Source of the DNA: Actinomycetes bacterium
GTDB taxonomy: Bacteria; Actinomycetota; Actinomycetes; Mycobacteriales; Mycobacteriaceae
Length of the DNA stretch: 37,009 nucleotides
NCBI GenBank assembly: GCA_022601135.1
Contig: JAHZJB010000014.1
Coordinates: 1 to 37,009 of the forward strand
Direction: 5' to 3'
Part shown: positions 15,933 to 23,123 of the stretch, piece by piece
How the letters are laid out: each line of letters opens with the position of its first letter
Numbering within the stretch: the first letter of the stretch is position 1
Notes under the pieces: model-generated
Database searches by the model: none
What the model was told of the DNA's origin: nothing
The model's input: only the letters and a program-made list of their open reading frames with translations
Made by a program: the position numbers and the translations under genes

Positions 15933-16745
15933 TCAGGTCTCGCGGCGCCCGGCCAGGGTGCCCAGGTACAGCTCGATGACCTTGGGGTCGTTCATCAGGT
16001 TGTTGCCGGTGTCGGTGTAGGCGTTGGTGCCCTCGTCCAGTACGTAGCCCCGATCGCATATCTGCAGACAGCGTCGCGCGTTCTGCTCGACCATGATGAT
16101 CGAGACGCCGGCGGCGTTGATCTGCTTGCACCGGATGAACACTTCGTCCTGAAACATGGGTGACAAACCCGCGGACGGCTCGTCGAGTAGCAACACCGAC
16201 GGTTCCATCATCAACGCGCGGCCCACGGCAACCATCTGGCGTTCACCACCGGACAACGCGCCGGCCTTGACCCTGCGCCGCCGCCCCAGGAGCGGGAACA
16301 GTTCGCTGACGACTTCGAACCGATCGGCGAACTTCGATCTGCGCAGATAGATACCCATCTCCAGGTTCTCCTCGATCGTCAAGGAGGGGAACACGTTTCG
16401 ATTCTGCGGCACGTAGCCGATCCCTTTGGTCACCAGCGCGTGCGCCGGTGCCGAGGTGATGTTCTCGCCCCGTAGTGTCACCGAGCCTGACCGCACCGGG
16501 ATGAGGCCGAACAGCGCCTTGAGCAGCGTGGACTTGCCCGCTCCGTTGGGTCCGATGATGCCGACGATCTCCCCGTGGCGCAGAAAGAGGTTGCAGCCGC
16601 GCAGAATGTCGACCTCGGGAAGGTAACCGGCCACCAGCCCGTCGGCCCGCAGCAAGGCACCTTCCGCCAAGCGGGCGTGCTCTTCGGGGGTGGCGGCCAG
16701 CTCGGCGGGTGACAACTCGGCCGGCCCGTTCGGGGCTTCGCTCAT
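15933..16745 (-). CDS. livF: ABC transporter ATP-binding protein LivF-like
   Basis: The 270-residue ATPase powers the Liv importer. An unusual 35-residue N-terminal extension precedes the core. Walker A is GIIGPNGAGKST, the Q loop VPQNRNVFPSLT, the signature LSGGERQMVAVGRALM, and Walker B LLLDEPSAGLSP followed by the switch-histidine region (IIMVEQNARRCL, with Gln-Asn as usual for LivF). It overlaps livG by 4 nt (ATGA), last gene of the livHMGF order. Confidence 0.94.
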   Translation of the reverse strand: MSEAPNGPAELSPAELAATPEEHARLAEGALLRADGLVAGYLPEVDILRGCNLFLRHGEIVGIIGPNGAGKSTLLKALFGLIPVRSGSVTLRGENITSAPAHALVTKGIGYVPQNRNVFPSLTIEENLEMGIYLRRSKFADRFEVVSELFPLLGRRRRVKAGALSGGERQMVAVGRALMMEPSVLLLDEPSAGLSPMFQDEVFIRCKQINAAGVSIIMVEQNARRCLQICDRGYVLDEGTNAYTDTGNNLMNDPKVIELYLGTLAGRRET

Positions 16746-17698
16746 CGCTTTTCCCCGTCGTTCCCGATCTCGGCGATGACTGCCTGCTCGATGTGTTCGG
16801 CCAACTCCGCCGTTGCGCCGACCGGGTTGCCGTTCTCGTCGAACTCGAGGGCCTGGTCGTGGTGGCTGCCGAGATATGCGTCGACTACGGCGCTGTTGTC
16901 GGCCAAAGCCTCTGGTGGCGACTCGGCAATGATCGAGCCCTGTGCCATCACCACGACCCAGTCACTGATATCCCGGATGACATCCATGTCGTGCTCGACG
17001 AAGACCACCGTCATCCCCTCTTCACGAAGGGATTTCACATGCTCCAGCAGGCTCTGAGTCAGTACCGGGTTGACCCCGGCCATGGGCTCGTCGAGCATGA
17101 CCACCTTGGGGTCGCTCATCAGGGCCCGCGCCATCTCCAGGAGCTTGCGCTGACCGCCCGACAATGATCCGGCCATGTCTTCGGCTTTCGCATCCAGCTT
17201 GAATCGGCGCAACATCTCGTGGGCACGTTCGGTGATCTGTGCTTCCTGGCGACGCCAGGACCCCGGAATCAGTGCGGGAAGGATTCGCTCGCCGATTTGA
17301 TGCTGCGCACCGAGCCTGACGTTGTCGAGCACCGACATCCGCGCCAACGCTTTGGTGAGTTGGAATGTCCGTACGACGCCGCGCCGGGCGACCCGGTGTG
17401 GCGGCATCTTGCCGAGGTTCTCGCCGTCGATCTTCCAGCTGCCGGTGTCGGGGCGGTCAAAGCCGGTGAGCAGGTTGAACAGCGTCGTCTTGCCCGCACC
17501 GTTCGGGCCGATGAGCCCGGTGATCGCACCGCGCTGGACCTCGAGGTGGACAACGTTCACGGCTTTCAGACCGCCGAAGGATCGGGAGACGTCGTCTACC
17601 ACCAGGATGGGGTCGGGCTTGGGTGCGCCGGCCTCCGGGAGGACGGTGGCGAACAACGCCACGCGGTCCGCTGCGGATGCTGTGGGGGTGTCAACCAT
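16742..17698 (-). CDS. livG: ABC transporter ATP-binding protein LivG-like
   Basis: The 318-residue ATPase has Walker A GLIGPNGAGKTT, Q loop RTFQLTKALARMSVLDN, signature LSGGQRKLLEMARALM, Walker B VVMLDEPMAGVNP and switch histidine in VVFVEHDMDVI. It is longer than typical LivG (about 255) because of a 25-residue N-terminal lead and an acidic C-terminal tail of about 40 residues. It overlaps livM by 8 nt and livF by 4 nt, so the three are translationally coupled. Confidence 0.94.
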   Translation of the reverse strand: MVDTPTASAADRVALFATVLPEAGAPKPDPILVVDDVSRSFGGLKAVNVVHLEVQRGAITGLIGPNGAGKTTLFNLLTGFDRPDTGSWKIDGENLGKMPPHRVARRGVVRTFQLTKALARMSVLDNVRLGAQHQIGERILPALIPGSWRRQEAQITERAHEMLRRFKLDAKAEDMAGSLSGGQRKLLEMARALMSDPKVVMLDEPMAGVNPVLTQSLLEHVKSLREEGMTVVFVEHDMDVIRDISDWVVVMAQGSIIAESPPEALADNSAVVDAYLGSHHDQALEFDENGNPVGATAELAEHIEQAVIAEIGNDGEKR

Positions 17699-18680
17699 CG
17701 AACTGAAGCTCCCGTTTTCGTCCCAGCAGACCCTGGGGCCGGAACACCATCAGTAGCGCGATCAAAATACCGAGCAGGATGAATCTGGTGGCACCCACCT
17801 GGGCATCGGTCAGCGGGAGGAGCGGGTCGGGGCCTGCGATGGCCTGGCGCAGCACGGCATCTGGGATCGCCAACAGGAACCAGAACAACATTGCGCCCAC
17901 CACCGGGCCGAACACGGTAGCGGCGCCGCCCAGCAGCAGAGCGCCGAAGGCGTAGAAGGTCTGGGCGGTGGAGTAGAAGTCGGGGTGGATCGACTTGGTC
18001 TGCAGGGCGTTGAAGATGCCACCCATGCCGCCGATAACCCCGCCGAGAACCAGCGCCTGCAACTTGTAGACGAACACGTTCTTGCCGAGGGCGCGGGCGG
18101 CATCTTCGTCCTCGCGGATGGCCCGCAGCACCCGGCCCCACGGGCTGCGCGACACAAGATAGACGAAAAAGCACAGAATGAGTACGAGCGTCCAGCCAAC
18201 CATCATCGCCCATACGTCGTCGCCGACAAAGTTCGCACCGAGAAACGAGTACTGCCTGCTTGAGTCGAACGGGCTGAACCTCGTGAACGGCTCGGCGAAA
18301 CCGTACAGCCCGTTCGTCGACCCGGTCACCGGGTCCGACGCCGTTGACCGGAAGATCAGCCGCAGCACCTCTGCGGCGGCAATGGTTGCGATCGCCAGAT
18401 AATCGGCGCGCAAGCGCAGGGTTGGTATGCCCAGTACCACCGCCAGGGCGCCGGCCGCCAGCAGTCCGACGATGATCCCCACCCAGAGCGGCTGTTGGTA
18501 GGTGACGGTCATGATGCCGACTCCGTAGCCACCGAGCAGGGCGAATCCTATCTGGCCGAAGTTCAGCAGCCCGGTGTAACCGAAATGCAGGTTCAGGCCG
18601 ATGGCAAGTAGCGCATAAAAGATCGCCGAAGGTCCGATGAGCTGAGCCAGCGATGCTTGGAGAGCAGAGACGATATCCAC
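17691..18680 (-). CDS. livM: ABC transporter permease LivM-like
   Basis: The 329-residue protein has about nine membrane helices. NLHFGYTGLLNFGQIGFALL is the family's N-terminal block. The cytoplasmic coupling region SPWGRVLRAIREDEDAARALGKN touches the ATPases. It pairs with LivH to form the channel. GTG 18680 lies 4 nt after the livH stop. The C-terminus FRPQGLLGRKRELQFDG is standard. Confidence 0.94.
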   Translation of the reverse strand: MDIVSALQASLAQLIGPSAIFYALLAIGLNLHFGYTGLLNFGQIGFALLGGYGVGIMTVTYQQPLWVGIIVGLLAAGALAVVLGIPTLRLRADYLAIATIAAAEVLRLIFRSTASDPVTGSTNGLYGFAEPFTRFSPFDSSRQYSFLGANFVGDDVWAMMVGWTLVLILCFFVYLVSRSPWGRVLRAIREDEDAARALGKNVFVYKLQALVLGGVIGGMGGIFNALQTKSIHPDFYSTAQTFYAFGALLLGGAATVFGPVVGAMLFWFLLAIPDAVLRQAIAGPDPLLPLTDAQVGATRFILLGILIALLMVFRPQGLLGRKRELQFDG

Positions 18681-18683
18681 GAC

Positions 18684-19964
18684 TCACCCGACCCTTTCCC
18701 GGGAACCGAGGATGCCCTGCGGACGCACAACGAGGATGAGGATGAGGATGAGCAGGCCGCCGACATACTTGAGGTCGGGGTCGACGAACAGCGTCGACAG
18801 CTGGACGAATAGCCCGACGACGAGGCAGCCGAGCAGCGCGCCGTAGGCGGTGCCCAGACCGCCCAAAATGATGCCGGCGAACATCAGTAACAGCAGCTTG
18901 AACCCCATCTCCCACTGGGCCCGTCCGCCGAGCTCGGAGAGCGCCAACAAGATCCCGCCGAGCGCGGCGAGGCCGCCTCCGAGGCACCACACGAATACGA
19001 TCACTCGTTCCACATTGATTCCGGAGGCTGCAGCGAGATCCTTGTTGTCCGAGACCGCCCGCATCGCCTTGCCGATCGGGGTCTTTTGCAGCATCACGGC
19101 GACTGCGACCAGGACCGCCGCGCTGATGGCGATGGTGAGCAGGTTGGTGTCGGTGATCGCGACAGGGCCCCATTGCCGCTGCGCGCTGACGGTGGAATCT
19201 GCGAAAGCCTGGGTTCGGTCGGAGAACAGCGCCAGGATGAGGTACCGCAGGCTGATCGCCAGGCCGATGGAGACGACCAGTTGCGGGATGAGCCCCACTC
19301 GCCGTCGCCTCAGCGGATGCCAGATTCCTGCGTTGTTCAGCCATCCGACGGCAATGCCGGAAACGATGCCCAGGGCGGCCGCACCTACCAGGGGAATGCC
19401 GAAAGTGACGTTGAACATCCAGGTGAACACCGCGCCCAGGGTGACGAGCTCGCCGTGGGCGAAATTGGTGAGCCCGGTAGTGCCGAAGATGAGGCTGAGG
19501 CCGATGGCGGCGACCGCGATGACCAGGCCGAACCGCAGGCCGTCGACCGTGAGCCGGATGACACGTTCGTACAGCGGGGTCTCCATCGAGGTGCGAACCT
19601 CACCGAACAGGAACACCACGGTGTTCGTGCGACCTGCGGCGACGTCGCGGGTCACCGCGCTCTGCACGCTCACGCCAGCGGGGAGACTCTCGTTGTCCAC
19701 TTCGAAGGTGTAGGTGCCGACCGGCAGCTCGAGACTCCATCGCCCGCTGTCGTCGGAGGTTGCCGTGTCAGCTTCCCGGCCGGCCTCGTCGATGACGCGC
19801 ACGACTGCGCCGGCCACCGGTTGGCCGGCGTTCACGAGTCGTCCCGCGACCGGCGCCGTTTCGGTGTCTTGGGCCGCCGCGACGGCGGTGCCGAGGAATG
19901 CGGCCAGCACAACCAAGGCCACCATGAGCAGGCGTTGCGAGGCAGCACAAGCACACCGGCTCAC
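18684..19964 (-). CDS. livH: ABC transporter permease LivH-like with N-terminal extracellular beta-sandwich domain
   Basis: The 426-residue product begins with a signal-peptide-like helix (1-32), then an extra domain at about 36-120 that looks like a carboxypeptidase regulatory-type beta sandwich (VAGRLVNAGQPVAGAVVRVI, SDDSGRWSLELPVGTYTFEV). The LivH permease follows from about 140, with SLIFGTTGLTNFAHGELVTLG and the coupling segment KTPIGKAMRAVSDNKDLAAASG. Typical LivH is about 290-310 residues. GTG 19964 is preferred over ATG 19988 because GGAGG lies 10 nt upstream. It is the first gene of livHMGF. The added domain would face outward and may contact binding proteins. Confidence 0.9.
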   Translation of the reverse strand: MSRCACAASQRLLMVALVVLAAFLGTAVAAAQDTETAPVAGRLVNAGQPVAGAVVRVIDEAGREADTATSDDSGRWSLELPVGTYTFEVDNESLPAGVSVQSAVTRDVAAGRTNTVVFLFGEVRTSMETPLYERVIRLTVDGLRFGLVIAVAAIGLSLIFGTTGLTNFAHGELVTLGAVFTWMFNVTFGIPLVGAAALGIVSGIAVGWLNNAGIWHPLRRRRVGLIPQLVVSIGLAISLRYLILALFSDRTQAFADSTVSAQRQWGPVAITDTNLLTIAISAAVLVAVAVMLQKTPIGKAMRAVSDNKDLAAASGINVERVIVFVWCLGGGLAALGGILLALSELGGRAQWEMGFKLLLLMFAGIILGGLGTAYGALLGCLVVGLFVQLSTLFVDPDLKYVGGLLILILILVVRPQGILGSRERVG

Positions 19965-20122
19965 CGCGGCAACACCTCCATTGCTCATTGCTGCGAAGTT
20001 GCTCCGGGCGACTGTATAGCGTTCCGGCGCGCACGGCCCAGTTCGGGCCCCCAGCGTGTGGCGTTGCTATCTTCGATCGAGACGCCTCGTCGTGGTGGAC
20101 CGGGGCTTTTGGGAGACCACTG

Positions 20123-21349
20123 TTGAGAGACTCGGTGCGCGGTTCCCGGGTGCTGAGCGCGCTTGCCCTCGGTTCGGTTGCGTTGCTGGTAGTCGGTTCA
20201 GCGGCGTGTGGTGGGTCGCCGTCCGTCCCAGGGCCGTCGTCGGAAGACCTGTCTATCGAGCCGCAGACCGAGATCGACCGCGAAGGCGCTGCGGTCGACC
20301 TGGTCGACGGGCTGGAGCCGGTCCGACCGGCGGGAGATGGCACGGCGGTGTGTCCGTCGCTGTCGATCGCCATGGCAGGCGACTTGAGGGGGGCCGACGC
20401 CACCATCGCCCTAGCCGTCAAGAACGGCATCCAACTGGCCGTCGACCAGCACAACGCAGCCAACCCGGCCTGTCAGGTTCAGCTGAAACCTTTTGACACC
20501 GAGGGGGATCCAGGCAAGAGTGCCGATCTGGCCGCACGCATCGCCGATGACGCCGGCACCATCGGCTTGGTGGGCCCGGTGACCTCCGATGAGACGCTGA
20601 TCGCAGGGGAGGTGTTCGATCGCGCCGGTCTGATCGCAGCGAGCCCGTCGGCGACCAGCCCGGTGCTGAGTGAGAATGGGTGGCGAACGTTCTTCCGCGG
20701 GGTGGCGAGCGACGCGGTGCAGGGCCGGGCGCTCGCAAACTACCTGACCCGAAGCCTTGGACACCGCAAGGTGTGTGTGGTCGACGACAGTTCCGAGTAC
20801 GGTCTCGGACTCGCCTTGCTGGTGCGCGAAACCCTCGGTGCCATGGCCGATTCGGCATGCAACATCGCCGTCAGGTCGGACGCCACGAACTTCTCCGAGG
20901 TCGTGACACAGATCAACTCTGCCACACCGGATTCGGTGTTCTTTGCCGGTTACTACGCGCAGGCCGCACCCTTGGTCAAACAGCTGCGGGCCGGGGGTTT
21001 CGAGGGCACCTTCATCGGCGCCGACGGCGTGAAGAGCGCAGCATTCGTCGCGGAGGCGGGTTCGGCGGCGGCCGGCGCGGTGCTGTCTTGCCCGTGCAGT
21101 CCGGCCCCGTCAGAGTTCGTCGAGGAGTACAGCCGCGCGTTCGATCAACCGCCAGGCGCGTACAGCGTCGAGGCCTACGACTTGGGCACGATCCTGCTCA
21201 CGGGAATTGATTCCGGAGCGATCACCCGTCCGGCACTGTTGGATTTCGTGCGGAAGTACGACGGACAGGGCATCGCCCGCCGGTACCGGTGGACCGGCGA
21301 CGGCGACCTGGTTGACCCGCCGATCTGGGTCTATCGGGTGGTCGAATAG
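20123..21349 (+). CDS. Second family 5 (Liv-type) substrate-binding lipoprotein
   Basis: The 408-residue product has a signal peptide ending VVGSAAC (Cys30 lipidated), a Ser/Pro/Asp linker and a family 5 binding domain: ATIALAVKNGIQLAVDQHN, GTIGLVGPVTSDETLIAGEV, KVCVVDDSSEYGLGLALLV and AYSVEAYDLGTILLTGI. Sequence differs clearly from the protein at 14603-15931, so the two probably bind different ligands for one permease. TTG 20123 follows GGGAG at 7 nt; GTG 20135 is an alternative. It is divergent from livH with a 158-bp shared control region. Confidence 0.88.
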   Translation: MRDSVRGSRVLSALALGSVALLVVGSAACGGSPSVPGPSSEDLSIEPQTEIDREGAAVDLVDGLEPVRPAGDGTAVCPSLSIAMAGDLRGADATIALAVKNGIQLAVDQHNAANPACQVQLKPFDTEGDPGKSADLAARIADDAGTIGLVGPVTSDETLIAGEVFDRAGLIAASPSATSPVLSENGWRTFFRGVASDAVQGRALANYLTRSLGHRKVCVVDDSSEYGLGLALLVRETLGAMADSACNIAVRSDATNFSEVVTQINSATPDSVFFAGYYAQAAPLVKQLRAGGFEGTFIGADGVKSAAFVAEAGSAAAGAVLSCPCSPAPSEFVEEYSRAFDQPPGAYSVEAYDLGTILLTGIDSGAITRPALLDFVRKYDGQGIARRYRWTGDGDLVDPPIWVYRVVE

Positions 21350-21381
21350 TCAGGCGCAACGGCGCATCTGACCAGCAGATG

Positions 21382-22578
21382 TTAGCGGGCGAGGACGACC
21401 GCGGAACCGTGACCGAACAGGCCCTGGTTGGCGGTGATACCGACTTTGGCGCCCTCCACCTGGCGATCGGTCGCCTGGCCCTTGAGTTGCCAAGCGAGCT
21501 CACAGACCTGCGCGATGGCCTGGGCGGGGATGGCCTCGCCGAAGCTGGCCAGCCCGCCGGACGCGTTCACCGGGATCCGGCCGCCGATGGTCGTTGCCCC
21601 GCTTCGCAACAGCTGCTCGGCTTCGCCGCGCGCACACAGCCCCAGATGTTCGTACCAGTCCAGTTCCAGCGCGGTGGACAGGTCGTAGACCTCGGCGAGG
21701 TCGAGGTCCTCGGGCCCGAGGCCGGCTTCGGCGTACGCGGCGTCGAGGATCTGGTCCTTGAACACCCGCTGCGGGGCGGGGACGACGGCCGTGGAGTCGG
21801 TCGCGATGTCGGGCAGTTCCGGGAGATGTTGCGGATATCGCGGTGTCACGGTGCTGATCGCGCGGACGGACGGCACCCCTTCCAAAGACCCTAGGTGCTT
21901 CTTCGCGAACGACGCGCTGGCCACGATCAGCGCGGCCGCACCATCGGAGGTCGCGCATATGTCGAGCAGCCGAAGCGGGTCGGACACGACGGGGCTGGCC
22001 AGCACGTCCGCAACCGACGTTTCCTTGCGGTAGCGGGCGTTGGGGTTGTGCAGGCCGTGGCGGGCGTTCTTGACCTTGACCTGGGCGAAGTCTTCCAGCG
22101 TGGCCCCGTACAGGTCCATTCGCCGCCGGGCCAGCAGCGCGAAGTACACCGTGTTGGTGGCGCCGATCAGGTGGAAGCGTTGCCAGTCGGGGTCGTTGCG
22201 CCGCTCGCCACCGACGGGCGCGAAGAAGCCCTTGGGGGTGGTGTCGGCGCCGATGACCAGCGCGACGTCGCAAAAGCCGGCCAGAATCTGCGCGCGGGCA
22301 CTCTGCAGCGCTTGCGAGCCGCTGGCGCAGGCGGCATAGCTCGAGCTGACGGGTACGCCGTTCCAGCCCAACTTCTGGGCGAATGTCGCCCCGGCCACGA
22401 ATCCGGGATATCCATTGCGAATGGTGTCGGCACCGGCTACCAGCTGGACTTGACGCCAGTCCAGTCCAGCCTCCGCGAGCGCGGCTCGGGCGGCCACCAC
22501 GCCGTACTCGGTGAAGTCGCGGCCCCACTTGCCCCACGGATGCATGCCCGCACCCAGGATGTAGACCGATTCGGCCAT
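21382..22578 (-). CDS. Thiolase-like lipid-transfer protein (Rv1627c-like)
   Basis: The 398-residue protein has the thiolase fold. Cys84 in SSSYAACASGSQA sits at the nucleophile position. The C-terminal block is NQGLFGHGSAVV, lacking the usual CxG cysteine, which places it with SCP2-type thiolases and Ltp proteins rather than true thiolases. Such enzymes act on acyl-CoA, and steroid-pathway members are aldol lyases that need a DUF35 partner. The gene overlaps the DUF35 gene by 1 nt (TGATG), so a complex is likely. Substrate unknown. Confidence 0.9.
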   Translation of the reverse strand: MAESVYILGAGMHPWGKWGRDFTEYGVVAARAALAEAGLDWRQVQLVAGADTIRNGYPGFVAGATFAQKLGWNGVPVSSSYAACASGSQALQSARAQILAGFCDVALVIGADTTPKGFFAPVGGERRNDPDWQRFHLIGATNTVYFALLARRRMDLYGATLEDFAQVKVKNARHGLHNPNARYRKETSVADVLASPVVSDPLRLLDICATSDGAAALIVASASFAKKHLGSLEGVPSVRAISTVTPRYPQHLPELPDIATDSTAVVPAPQRVFKDQILDAAYAEAGLGPEDLDLAEVYDLSTALELDWYEHLGLCARGEAEQLLRSGATTIGGRIPVNASGGLASFGEAIPAQAIAQVCELAWQLKGQATDRQVEGAKVGITANQGLFGHGSAVVLAR

Positions 22579-23021
22579 CAGTGGACCTTCCAGGCGTGAA
22601 CGATGCGCTCGACACCGTCGTCGTCGACGTAGAGCGGCATGGTGGCCAGTTCCATCTTCATGCCGACTCTCAGGTCGGCGGCCAGCGTGCCTGCAACGAC
22701 CTTGCCCAGCACGATCAGACCCTCATCGGCCAGTTCCACGGCGGCAACGGCAAACGGCTCGAACGGGTCGGGCGAGGGGTAGGGCGGTGGCGGCGCATAC
22801 CGGTTCTCGGTATAGCTCCATAACCGGCCCCGGCGTGAGAGCGGCACCCGCGCCAGCTGGTCACCGCAGCACCCGGGATTGGGGCAGTTGGTGGTGCGAG
22901 GCGGAAACACGTAGGTGCCGCACTCGTCACATCTGCCGCCGATCAGATAGGGGTCCCCAGACTCGTCGATGGCAAACCATCCGTCGACCGCAGGTTGCAT
23001 CGCGAGTCCAGAGTGTGACAC
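22578..23021 (-). CDS. DUF35 OB-fold / zinc-ribbon protein (Rv1628c-like)
   Basis: The 147-residue product has a rubredoxin-like zinc ribbon near 30-52 (GGRCDECGTY and NCPNPGC), then an OB fold (GRLWSYTENRYAPPPPYPSP, FAVAAVELADEGLIVLGKV). DUF35 proteins bind acyl-CoA and partner thiolase-like enzymes. GTG 23021 is preferred because TAGGCT lies 7 nt upstream; ATG 23000 is the alternative. It is first in a two-gene operon with the thiolase-like gene. Confidence 0.9.
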   Translation of the reverse strand: MSHSGLAMQPAVDGWFAIDESGDPYLIGGRCDECGTYVFPPRTTNCPNPGCCGDQLARVPLSRRGRLWSYTENRYAPPPPYPSPDPFEPFAVAAVELADEGLIVLGKVVAGTLAADLRVGMKMELATMPLYVDDDGVERIVHAWKVH

Positions 23022-23028
23022 GCGGGTC

Positions 23029-23034
23029 AGCCTA
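23029..23034 (-). promoter_or_regulatory. -10 element TAGGCT for leaderless DUF35 gene
   Basis: On the minus strand TAGGCT ends 7 nt before GTG 23021. It is back to back with the polA promoter. Confidence 0.5.
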
Positions 23035-23110
23035 CCCAGTACCGCCACAAAACTGAAACGTGTTCCATTTCTGCCGGGCCGGGGCCGGGCCACCTGTCGC
23101 CACCGGTGCT

Positions 23111-23116
23111 TAGAGT
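23111..23116 (+). promoter_or_regulatory. -10 element TAGAGT for polA
   Basis: TAGAGT ends 7 nt before GTG 23124, predicting a leaderless mRNA. GAAGGG in between could also serve as a ribosome binding site if transcription begins earlier. Confidence 0.5.
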
Positions 23117-23123
23117 GAAGGGC

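Noticed and set aside
17596..19344. A 582-codon open frame on the minus strand across livM and livH
   Set aside because: It is Arg/Pro-rich, has no recognisable motif, and lies out of frame with two clear permease genes; high-GC shadow.
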